Shown piece after piece: positions 1-6,447 of a stretch of 7,284 nt of DNA (position 1 is the stretch's first letter; each line of letters begins with the position of its first letter). Location: positions 1 through 7,284 of the forward strand of contig CAYMEV010000046.1 of the NCBI GenBank assembly GCA_964389675.1. Reading direction: 5' to 3'. This stretch comes from CAYMEV01 sp964389675 [NCBI: uncultured Candidatus Sumerlaeota bacterium] (GTDB taxonomy: Bacteria > CAYMEV01). Below the pieces are notes generated by a model. The model was not told the DNA's origin and made no database searches. It saw nothing but the letters and a program-made list of their open reading frames with translations. Both the position numbers and the translations under genes were made by a program.

Positions 1-11
1 TTTTGAGATTT

Positions 12-284
12 TTAAGATTTGAGCTGAAGGGTGAAAATTGATTTTACTATCAGTTCAATATCCCCACCCCCTGCATGCCTTGCCCATAGAAAGCGGCCTG
101 TATTGTCTATCTTTGCTATAAATATATCTCTTATGCCATACGAGACAAGGCTGATATCCTGAGACTCTCCGAAATAAATTGTTTTGCCGAAATCCCCTGT
201 TATTACGGCATTGCCTTCATTATCAACAGCTATACCCCTGCTGTAATTAGATTTAGTCCCATAGGAATAGGTAACTTTGCCCAC
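12..284 (-). pseudogene. Truncated second-frame fragment of the duplicated SBBP gene (blade 5 and start of blade 6)
   Basis: This 90-codon reading frame opens with a GTG and carries the same 76 residues that begin the 1207-2481 frame (SBBP blade 5 and the first residues of blade 6). At position 55 the homology ends, and a tail of 14 unrelated residues beginning ELIVKSIF follows before a TAA at 12-14. In the intact copy the protein continues for about 350 more residues: the rest of blade 6, blade 7, the CARDB-like domain and the C-terminal domain. There is no ribosome binding site at the GTG. It is best read as the continuation, after a 1-base frameshift, of the 230-1189 frame, and hence as the broken 3' end of a partial gene duplicate. 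An independent gene is very unlikely. Confidence 0.75.
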
Positions 285-1208
285 AGGAAATTGCCCCCGG
301 CGTCAAGCTTTGCCACAAAGTTATCGGTATAAATATCAGAGCATCGGCCAACCAGGGTTATGACCGGCAGGGAGAAGGGATCGCCGAAATAAGCTGTATT
401 GACGAATTCGCCTGTTATAAAGGTATTGCCTGATGCGTCTGTGTCAACGCCGTTAATCGAAAAACGCTCACGTTCATCTATATAAGACCCTGCCTGGTTT
501 ACCCAGAGGAAATTTCCGTCATTATCCATTTTTGCAATGAAGCCGGTCTTATGATAATTGCCTAAGGTTATCAGTTCAATAGTGCCGGGAGCCCCCGGCT
601 CCCCGAAATAGCAATTCCCTCTGACATTCCCGGATATATAGATATTGCCCTGGGAGTCCACATGTATATCCTCGCCGTAGTCATGGTGCCATCCCCCGGC
701 CTTTGCGGCCCACAGATAATTGCCGTCAGGGTCAATCTTTACAATGAATATATCCAGCCCGCCGCGGGAGATCAGCTCAAAGGGACCGAAGGAAATAATA
801 TCCCGGAAGTATCCAGTTACATAAGAATTGCCGTATCCATCAATATCAATGCCGTATCCATAATCAAAATCCAGACAGTCGGCCTGGTTAACCCAGAGGA
901 AGTTCGCGTCATTATCAATCTTTGCAATAAAGGTATCAGGCCACTCAACGGCAGTCAGATCAATACAGTCAGGATTCCCGGGGATCCCGAAGGTCGCATC
1001 ACCGCTAAAGTCTCCTGTTATAAAGGAATTGCCGTCACTGTCCACAGCAATATCATGAACAAGGATAGACCCGTGGCCGCCATCATCCCCGGCCTGGGTG
1101 GCCCAGAGGAATTTGGGGGCTTCCTGGGCAAAGAGTAGAAATGAACCTGAATATAATAATAAAATCACCATTGCGGTATTCTTTAACATAAAGCACCTCC
1201 ATACAGCT
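55..1208. repeat. Direct repeat R, left copy (1154 bp, identical to 2252-3405)
   Basis: Every base compared between this segment and 2252-3405 matches at a constant offset of 2197. The edges are sharp: base 54 (t) differs from 2251 (a), and base 1209 (a) differs from 3406 (t). No transposase, terminal inverted repeat or target-site duplication was seen at the edges, so this is not an insertion sequence. It contains the SBBP ribosome binding site, start codon, blades 1-5 and the beginning of blade 6, with the same frameshift as the other copy. Complete identity implies a very recent event, gene conversion, or an assembly artefact. Confidence 0.9.
230..1189 (-). pseudogene. Duplicate 5' half of the SBBP-repeat secreted protein gene (319 codons, frameshifted)
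   Basis: This copy is identical to the 2427-3386 frame: same ATG at 1187-1189, same GGAGGTG ribosome binding site at 1194-1200 with a 4-nt spacer, same N-terminal signal peptide of about 22 residues ending LLFAQ, and SBBP blades 1-4 plus the first strand of blade 5. It then leaves the propeller frame after FLWAK and adds 14 non-homologous residues before the stop. It begins only 18 nt downstream of the TAG (1207-1209) ending the upstream SBBP frame, so it would be read from the same transcript. It lacks the promoter found ahead of the right copy, because the duplication stops at 1208. If translated it would give a secreted propeller lacking at least two blades, probably unstable. An assembly duplication must be excluded before it is taken as real. 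Confidence 0.75.
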
Positions 1209-2481
1209 AAAACACCCATTCCAGCCTGGTCTTATACTCATCGGTAACCATGCCCTCTGTGGATATGCATTCCAGGATATAGAAATAATTCCCCTTCTTT
1301 ATTTTATCCCTGAATGTATAAAGCTGAGGGCTTGATGAGTTGACCTGCCCGGGTATTATCCCTTCATTAAGCTTTACCGGGACAAAGGATGCAGAGGGGC
1401 TCACCTTGTCCCCCTTAAGCCTGTAAAGGTTGAATCCGAGATTGTTCACCTCGGATACGGTCATCCAGCGTATATCGGCACTGCCCCCGTATCCCCGGGC
1501 TGTAAAAAAGGCAAGCTCAACGGGAAGGGATAGCTCGCTATAAGCGATGTTATTGATCATATTTATGTCATTCGGCATTGTTTCAGAGACAAATACCGTA
1601 ATTACATACATCCTCGGATCAAGCTCGGCGCTTGTTTCCCATTGAATGGAAACATCGGCATAATCCTCTGTCTGAAGGTTATAAAATGACACAGTACCTA
1701 TCATATTCAGGCCTGTATCGGGCTCAATGCTGTAATAGAATTCAACATTTCCCTGGGAGATATCCTCCATCCCGTAATTATACACCCTTGCATTTATTTC
1801 CACCGTATCCCCGGGCTCCGCCATACCCGGCTGAAAACTGATATCAGAAGGCAGGACCGATGCATCAGCTCCCCAGGCCCCTGAATCAAGACAGGCTACA
1901 AAAAGCGTGGTATCAAAGTGGGGAGGTACATAAAGCTGGGGAGTATCCGGGTCATCAGGTTCACCAAAATAGACAGTCCCGCCAAAAAGCCCTGCAATAT
2001 AGGCATTTCCTTCATTGTCCACCGCTATGTGATAGCTGGTGCAGACATATCCCCCCAGGCGCTTTGCCCAGTAGAAATTACCATTCGTGTCCAGCTTGGC
2101 AACATATGATCCATCAGGGAAAGGAGAATCAGGCATAGGATGAAGAACTGTTGTATTTAAATGGCCAGGATCTCCGAAATATGCAGTAAGTGTGTATTCA
2201 CCCGTTATATAGACATTGTCCGAGCTATCAACTGAAATGCCAAATCCAAAATCAATATCCCCACCCCCTGCATGCCTTGCCCATAGAAAGCGGCCTGTAT
2301 TGTCTATCTTTGCTATAAATATATCTCTTATGCCATACGAGACAAGGCTGATATCCTGAGACTCTCCGAAATAAATTGTTTTGCCGAAATCCCCTGTTAT
2401 TACGGCATTGCCTTCATTATCAACAGCTATACCCCTGCTGTAATTAGATTTAGTCCCATAGGAATAGGTAACTTTGCCCAC
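1207..2481 (-). CDS. SBBP-repeat protein, C-terminal part: blades 5-7, CARDB-like domain, C-terminal Ig/FnIII-like domain (frame after the shift)
   Basis: This 424-codon frame is the downstream part of the gene that begins at 3386. Its first codon here is a GTG without a ribosome binding site, so it is not a likely independent start. In order (own residue numbers): rest of SBBP blade 5 (1-64), blade 6 (65-135, RFLWARHAGGGD), blade 7 (136-200, NFYWAKRLGG), a CARDB-like beta-sandwich (about 206-318, with N-Y-G near 235-237 and the closing NN at 310-311), and a C-terminal domain (319-424) opening LPVELAFFTA and containing SEVNNLGFNLYR. The last is typical of secreted and surface proteins of Bacteroidota-like lineages and has an Ig/FnIII-like fold. 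No type IX sorting domain follows. Adding one A in the GCAAAG at minus 2477-2472 joins it to the upstream frame as a 726-residue protein. SBBP and CARDB domains are usually extracellular and structural or binding; no enzyme motif is seen. Its TAG stop (1209-1207) takes its T from unique DNA and its AG from the repeat, so the original C-terminus may have differed. Confidence 0.8.
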   Translation of the reverse strand: MGKVTYSYGTKSNYSRGIAVDNEGNAVITGDFGKTIYFGESQDISLVSYGIRDIFIAKIDNTGRFLWARHAGGGDIDFGFGISVDSSDNVYITGEYTLTAYFGDPGHLNTTVLHPMPDSPFPDGSYVAKLDTNGNFYWAKRLGGYVCTSYHIAVDNEGNAYIAGLFGGTVYFGEPDDPDTPQLYVPPHFDTTLFVACLDSGAWGADASVLPSDISFQPGMAEPGDTVEINARVYNYGMEDISQGNVEFYYSIEPDTGLNMIGTVSFYNLQTEDYADVSIQWETSAELDPRMYVITVFVSETMPNDINMINNIAYSELSLPVELAFFTARGYGGSADIRWMTVSEVNNLGFNLYRLKGDKVSPSASFVPVKLNEGIIPGQVNSSSPQLYTFRDKIKKGNYFYILECISTEGMVTDEYKTRLEWVF

Positions 2482-3386
2482 AGGAAATTGCCCCCGGCGT
2501 CAAGCTTTGCCACAAAGTTATCGGTATAAATATCAGAGCATCGGCCAACCAGGGTTATGACCGGCAGGGAGAAGGGATCGCCGAAATAAGCTGTATTGAC
2601 GAATTCGCCTGTTATAAAGGTATTGCCTGATGCGTCTGTGTCAACGCCGTTAATCGAAAAACGCTCACGTTCATCTATATAAGACCCTGCCTGGTTTACC
2701 CAGAGGAAATTTCCGTCATTATCCATTTTTGCAATGAAGCCGGTCTTATGATAATTGCCTAAGGTTATCAGTTCAATAGTGCCGGGAGCCCCCGGCTCCC
2801 CGAAATAGCAATTCCCTCTGACATTCCCGGATATATAGATATTGCCCTGGGAGTCCACATGTATATCCTCGCCGTAGTCATGGTGCCATCCCCCGGCCTT
2901 TGCGGCCCACAGATAATTGCCGTCAGGGTCAATCTTTACAATGAATATATCCAGCCCGCCGCGGGAGATCAGCTCAAAGGGACCGAAGGAAATAATATCC
3001 CGGAAGTATCCAGTTACATAAGAATTGCCGTATCCATCAATATCAATGCCGTATCCATAATCAAAATCCAGACAGTCGGCCTGGTTAACCCAGAGGAAGT
3101 TCGCGTCATTATCAATCTTTGCAATAAAGGTATCAGGCCACTCAACGGCAGTCAGATCAATACAGTCAGGATTCCCGGGGATCCCGAAGGTCGCATCACC
3201 GCTAAAGTCTCCTGTTATAAAGGAATTGCCGTCACTGTCCACAGCAATATCATGAACAAGGATAGACCCGTGGCCGCCATCATCCCCGGCCTGGGTGGCC
3301 CAGAGGAATTTGGGGGCTTCCTGGGCAAAGAGTAGAAATGAACCTGAATATAATAATAAAATCACCATTGCGGTATTCTTTAACAT
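2427..3386 (-). CDS. SBBP-repeat secreted protein, N-terminal part: signal peptide and blades 1-4 (frame before the shift)
   Basis: This is the 5' half of the SBBP gene, 319 codons in this frame. The ATG at 3384-3386 is chosen because GGAGGTG lies at 3391-3397 with a 4-nt spacer and because a hydrophobic signal peptide starts there and ends LLFAQ at residue 22. An upstream in-frame ATG at 3437 would bury the signal peptide and overlaps the -35 box. Blades begin at FLWATQAGD (27), FLWVNQAD (97), YLWAAKAGG (158), FLWVNQAGS (227) and FLWAK (301). Each has the SBBP pattern: W with a nearby AG, then D..GN.(Y/F)(I/V)(T/S)G, YFG, and F(I/V)AK(I/L/M)D. After K305 the frame loses the pattern and adds 14 unrelated residues, while the propeller resumes one frame over at 2481 and below. 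The whole gene (1207-3386) is 2180 nt; one added base makes exactly 727 codons. It is either a recent loss-of-function mutation, a sequencing error, or (less likely) a programmed shift. Confidence 0.8.
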   Translation of the reverse strand: MLKNTAMVILLLYSGSFLLFAQEAPKFLWATQAGDDGGHGSILVHDIAVDSDGNSFITGDFSGDATFGIPGNPDCIDLTAVEWPDTFIAKIDNDANFLWVNQADCLDFDYGYGIDIDGYGNSYVTGYFRDIISFGPFELISRGGLDIFIVKIDPDGNYLWAAKAGGWHHDYGEDIHVDSQGNIYISGNVRGNCYFGEPGAPGTIELITLGNYHKTGFIAKMDNDGNFLWVNQAGSYIDERERFSINGVDTDASGNTFITGEFVNTAYFGDPFSLPVITLVGRCSDIYTDNFVAKLDAGGNFLWAKLPIPMGLNLITAGV

Positions 3387-3390
3387 AAAG

Positions 3391-3397
3391 CACCTCC
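3391..3397 (-). promoter_or_regulatory. Ribosome binding site fixing the SBBP start
   Basis: GGAGGTG on the minus strand lies 4 nt before the ATG at 3386. It decides the start over the in-frame ATG at 3437. The identical copy at 1194-1200 serves the duplicate. Confidence 0.8.
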
Positions 3398-3410
3398 ATA
3401 CAGCTTTTAA

Positions 3411-3437
3411 TTTATATAAAACATGAATGCAAGTCAA
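3411..3437 (-). promoter_or_regulatory. Candidate sigma-70-type promoter of the SBBP gene
   Basis: On the minus strand TTGACT (3437-3432) matches five of six -35 bases, and TATAAA (3416-3411) matches five of six -10 bases, with a short 15-nt spacer. TAAATT two bases further on gives 17 nt but a poorer -10 match. A start at about 3405-3404 would leave a leader of about 20 nt that carries the GGAGGTG. The left repeat copy has no equivalent upstream sequence. Confidence 0.5.
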
Positions 3438-3547
3438 TGCTCATCTGCATAAAAAGTAATACTTCTTCATTGCACAATAACAATATCATATTTAAAAATA
3501 TTGACCAAAAAAAAAAATATTTAAGCTCGGATATATATTGTTTGTGG

Positions 3548-3577
3548 CAGGGAAAGCCGTGCATTTTCCTGTTTTTT
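3548..3577 (+). promoter_or_regulatory. Terminator-like hairpin with T-tract in the leader of the glycoside hydrolase gene (candidate attenuator)
   Basis: CAGGGAAA (3548-3555) can pair with TTTTCCTG (3564-3571), 8 bp with one G-U pair, around an 8-nt loop GCCGTGCA, and is followed directly by six T (3572-3577). The hairpin lies 15 nt before the AGGAGGT at 3593-3599. The neighbouring gene on the left is divergent, so there is no upstream plus-strand gene for it to terminate. Any transcript ending here would be the leader of the hydrolase gene itself. The stem is only moderately GC-rich, and no convincing plus-strand promoter was found ahead of it. TTGACC at 3501, followed by a run of eleven A (3507-3517), has no well-spaced -10. 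Confidence 0.35.
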
Positions 3578-3604
3578 AATAAATAACTTTACAGGAGGTA
3601 ACTT

Positions 3605-5485
3605 ATGTTATTTTTTACCAGAAGAATCTTTTTGGCAGTTTTTATCCTTGGTTTTGCATGCTTACCCATGTTTGGACAGTTTCTGCCTTCACAGGAGAGG
3701 CTGAGAATCAATGACTATTCCTTATTCCTTGATGACGAGAGGATAGTGCTCAGGGGAACATCGGAATATGCCTATATCAGTGATCCTGTCTACTACAATT
3801 GGCTTTACCCTTATAATTTCTGCATTCTGGTGGACGGGAATGGGGCTACGCAGTCTAATTTCCTGAGGATATGGATGGAAGGCTCTTCCAATACCAGCGG
3901 AGCATGGAAATCAGGCGATGATCCCCATCCTTTATTCGGGACAAGCTCCTATCCTGATTATGCCATGCGGGAACAGCAGCCCTTTAAGTGCACCAATTAC
4001 TTGAATGTGCAAGATCCTGCTGATTATGTGTATGAACTGGATTCCTGGCCTGATTATAGCTTTGATTATGAAGGAATGGAAATTCCAAAGTATACGGACA
4101 GATTAAACTTTATTGTAACAGAGGCAAGGGACAATAATGTAATAGTAATGCTCACTCTGTTTGACGCATGCCTTAAAGACGGTGATTTGTTCAGATACTC
4201 AGCATGGCATCCTCATAGAAATGGCAATGCAACGTTGGGATATCTGCCGGAAAGCGGGTCACCATACCCTGGATCAATTACTAGCGGGGAAGGTCAGTGC
4301 TTCTATAATATCTGGGAATGGCAGCAGGATGTATTTGGAACATATATAGAATTCAATGATAAGCGTTTGAATTTATTGGGAGGGCTACAGAGAGAATATG
4401 TAAAGAGGGTGGTTCGGAGCATACCTTCTGACCGCTGGAATGTAATATTTGAGATAGAGAATGAGCCTAAAGCGGTAATAGCCCATACCGGCCATGGCGA
4501 TGTCAATCTCTCAGCAAGATGGAGCTACCAGGTGGCTAAATGGATAAAAGAAGAAAGGCCGAAGGCCCTGGTGGCATTTAATGCCCATGGAACTCCTTTT
4601 GTCAGGAGAGGACTGTTTCTCCTGGACCAGGGAGCAGACAGGATGATAGACATAGTATCCATACATGCTTCATATAATGCAGGCACCGGTGACAACTGGC
4701 AGCTTGATAAGCCTGAGGACTTTAACAATGATATTTTATGGCGGAATGCTGAGAAAATACATATACTGGATGCGCTTAACAGGACAAGGGAGGATGCTTG
4801 GTGCCAGGATTATGAAAATATGTCAAGGTTTTATATCATTGACAGCGACGGTGATTATGAAGAGGGGGGTGTGTATGATAATAATGCAGACAGGGTTAGA
4901 GAGATTGCGGGCATAGCCTCGCTATTCGGGGCTGGTTATAATAACAAGTACTCCTCTGTAACTGATTATGATGAGGCTGTCTTTAATCAGGCACAGCTTC
5001 AACAGTTCAATGACAGGATAAATGAGAGGTTTTTTGACCCAAGCCAGAACTGGATGTATGGCATGTATAATACCACTCCCCCGTACAGGAGAAGCTATTT
5101 TGAAAATAATGCCATCAGGTGCATGGAAATGTGGTATCCTATAATTAGGGACAAAGAAGAACCCTACAGCATTGATTTTAAGATAATAAACAACGGGACA
5201 CTGGATGACCTGGAAGCAGACGACTATTATCTGTATGATAGTACTACCGGAGCAACAGTTAAAATTACAAAGACACTGAATAAAGTGTATCCTGCCTGGA
5301 GCTGGACCATTCCGATATCTAATCTGCCTCCTCCTCATAAAGAGGAAGTGACAATGGACTTTCCTGCATCTTCATGCAGTTGGGTTGTTCATGAACTGTA
5401 TCTGCAAAAGAAAATATCTGAAAATGAATATGAGAGAGTAGGCGGAGATACCCTATATACAGTGGTAAATCTGGTAGAGGATTAA
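3605..5485 (+). CDS. Secreted clan GH-A (GH5-like) glycoside hydrolase with C-terminal beta-sandwich domain
   Basis: This 626-residue protein is predicted to hydrolyse a glycosidic bond outside the cytoplasm; the substrate cannot be read from the sequence. The ATG follows AGGAGGT (3593-3599) by 5 nt. Residues 1-24 form a Sec signal peptide (basic TRR, then a hydrophobic run, ending near MFGQ). Residues about 30-515 fit a TIM barrel: strand 1 NFLRIW (85-90), strand 3 VIVMLTLFDA (179-188), strand 4 with the hallmark FEIENEP (282-288, E287 the likely acid/base), strand 5 ALVAFNAHG (321-329), strand 6 IDIVSIHAS (348-356), and strand 7 FYIIDSDGDY (409-418). Where most GH-A enzymes carry the nucleophile Glu at the end of strand 7, this protein has DSDGDYEE, so the nucleophile is uncertain. 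Residues about 517-626 look like a beta-sandwich accessory domain. The gene is divergent from the SBBP gene, single, and closed by its own terminator. The clan is fairly sure; the exact family is not. Confidence 0.8.
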   Translation: MLFFTRRIFLAVFILGFACLPMFGQFLPSQERLRINDYSLFLDDERIVLRGTSEYAYISDPVYYNWLYPYNFCILVDGNGATQSNFLRIWMEGSSNTSGAWKSGDDPHPLFGTSSYPDYAMREQQPFKCTNYLNVQDPADYVYELDSWPDYSFDYEGMEIPKYTDRLNFIVTEARDNNVIVMLTLFDACLKDGDLFRYSAWHPHRNGNATLGYLPESGSPYPGSITSGEGQCFYNIWEWQQDVFGTYIEFNDKRLNLLGGLQREYVKRVVRSIPSDRWNVIFEIENEPKAVIAHTGHGDVNLSARWSYQVAKWIKEERPKALVAFNAHGTPFVRRGLFLLDQGADRMIDIVSIHASYNAGTGDNWQLDKPEDFNNDILWRNAEKIHILDALNRTREDAWCQDYENMSRFYIIDSDGDYEEGGVYDNNADRVREIAGIASLFGAGYNNKYSSVTDYDEAVFNQAQLQQFNDRINERFFDPSQNWMYGMYNTTPPYRRSYFENNAIRCMEMWYPIIRDKEEPYSIDFKIINNGTLDDLEADDYYLYDSTTGATVKITKTLNKVYPAWSWTIPISNLPPPHKEEVTMDFPASSCSWVVHELYLQKKISENEYERVGGDTLYTVVNLVED

Positions 5486-5490
5486 GAAGC

Positions 5491-5532
5491 AGAGGCAATA
5501 GCAGCACGGTGCTATTGCCTCTTCATTTTTTT
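5491..5532 (+). terminator. Strong intrinsic terminator after the glycoside hydrolase gene
   Basis: A perfect 13-bp stem pairs AGAGGCAATAGCA (5491-5503) with TGCTATTGCCTCT (5510-5522) around the 6-nt loop GCACGG. It is followed by TCA and seven T (5526-5532). It begins 5 nt after the TAA of the hydrolase gene. There is no matching A-tract on the left, so it should act on plus-strand transcripts only. Confidence 0.9.
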
Positions 5533-6096
5533 ACCAAAAAAGAAATTTGCGCTACCTGTAAGTTGCTTTATCATAATACTTCCGGGTCATGCTGAATGTT
5601 GCCTTGCCTCTCTTAAGTGAAATTTCCATGCTACATCGGCAATATGGAAATTAAGTGCACAGGATGTTTAATAATAATGGTCTTTTAGATGATTTGATAG
5701 AGTTTTTTCGATATTTCGTTAAAAGTAAATGACAGGCTTTTATCGGGCTCTATAAAGATTGTTACGGCAAAAAGCAGGTTTTATAGAAAGGAAAAGGGAA
5801 ATTTTTTAAATAATAATCTGAAAAAAGGCAGAACTGGTATATATTTTCAAATATATTATAGGAGGTCCCGTTAAATAATATACCTTTAATTATCTTTGCA
5901 AGAACCACTCTAATACAATCACGATAAGAGCATTGTATTAGATATTATTTCATGAACAGAATTTCTGTTAAAAATATCTTATAAGCAGAAGTTATATTCC
6001 TATGTCCATCTTGTGATCTTGCTCCGCCCCATATGTAAACTGTCTAAAATATTCCATTATAGTTGTCGCTGAACAATCGTTCTTTCCTAAAATGGA
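5533..6096. other. AT-rich intergenic stretch without an intact gene
   Basis: No reading frame here looks like an intact gene. Four things are visible. (1) A 25-codon minus-strand frame (5629-5552, starting MEISLKRGK) has no ribosome binding site and is only doubtfully coding. (2) A 9-bp inverted repeat, AATTTCCAT (5621-5629) with ATGGAAATT (5644-5652), overlaps its start. (3) An isolated AGGAGGT at 5860-5866 follows an 8-bp palindrome (5839-5856), but no start codon lies at a usable distance. (4) A perfect 11-bp inverted repeat lies at 5909-5942. A stop-to-stop minus-strand frame around 5690-5790 with a passage reading VTIFIEPDKSLSF could be a gene relic but is not recognised. Together with the TraB remnant next to it, this looks like decayed accessory DNA. 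Confidence 0.5.
5909..5942. repeat. Perfect 11-bp inverted repeat with 12-nt spacer
   Basis: TCTAATACAAT (5909-5919) is the reverse complement of ATTGTATTAGA (5932-5942). It is AT-rich and lacks a clear T-tract on either strand, so it is a poor terminator. No adjacent gene start identifies it as an operator. Its function is unknown. Confidence 0.6.
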
Positions 6097-6324
6097 TCAC
6101 AGATTAGCAGTTTCAGGAAGAATCCCCCTGACCTTAATGAGAAATGATATTGATCTTTTAATGCGCTTGATTTTATGCCCTCTCTGCTTTAGCAGCTCAA
6201 TTATACTGTTCTTTCCGATAAAATGGCCAGTTCCAGCCATTATAAATACTGTGCTGTAATCATCATTATTTATATAATGCTCTATTCTATCTGCCATGTT
6301 TATATTTCTTTTTTCTTTTACTCT
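6097..6324 (-). pseudogene. TraB/GumN-family protein, C-terminal remnant
   Basis: The frame open from 6324 to the TGA at 6097 reads KRNINMADRIEHYINN, then STVFIMAGTGHFIGKN and SIIELLKQRGHKIKRI. This matches the C-terminal end of the TraB/GumN family (PF01963), which typically shows RN..MA..I, then a hydrophobic strand with GAGH..G, then GI...L...G..V. Family members are usually about 250-300 residues; only the last 70-75 are left, including the conserved G-T-G-H in place of the usual G-A-G-H. A stop at 6327-6325 closes the frame upstream, although in another frame just upstream (about 6360-6325) the residues QEYRHLLSDLINKE could be more of the family, implying a frameshift as well. The missing 5' part would lie toward the IS91 transposase, so insertion or an associated deletion may have broken the gene. 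The family's biochemical role in bacteria is poorly known. Confidence 0.65.
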
Positions 6325-6447
6325 TTATTTATAAGATCAGAAAGGAGATGCCTATATTCCTGTCAACAGTTTACAATGTAAATCAATCTCTTCATTAATA
6401 TAAATACCTATATTATAATAACATACTGTCTGGAATGAGATTTGCAA

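Larger units (their letters stand above)
2252..3405. repeat. Direct repeat R, right copy (1154 bp, identical to 55-1208)
   Basis: This is probably the ancestral copy. It lies inside an otherwise continuous gene (1207-3386), with the rest of that gene downstream and a promoter candidate directly upstream. Its upper edge (3405) falls 6 nt past the predicted -10 box of the minus-strand promoter, and its lower edge lies within blade 6. Confidence 0.9.

Noticed and set aside
662-1138. 158-codon plus-strand reading frame, repeated at 2859-3335
   Set aside because: It is the complementary shadow of the SBBP propeller gene. It appears twice only because the DNA is duplicated, has no ribosome binding site and no recognisable domain.
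55-1208. Left repeat as an insertion sequence or MITE
   Set aside because: It contains no transposase and no terminal inverted repeats, and its contents are simply the 5' half of the neighbouring gene.
1632-2138. Plus-strand frames of 63-92 codons
   Set aside because: They lie opposite the CARDB and blade 6-7 coding sequence, are rich in Pro and His as expected from an antisense frame, and have no ribosome binding site.
3387-3437. Upstream ATG extending the SBBP protein by 17 residues
   Set aside because: The extension would precede the signal peptide, overlaps the promoter candidate, and ignores the GGAGGTG placed 4 nt before the ATG at 3386.
4303-5507. Minus-strand and shifted frames inside the glycoside hydrolase gene
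   Set aside because: They are shadows of a well-supported gene with signal peptide, catalytic motif, ribosome binding site and terminator.
5860-5880. AGGAGGT as the ribosome binding site of a small gene
   Set aside because: No ATG, GTG or TTG lies within 5-12 nt downstream, and the following bases contain stops.
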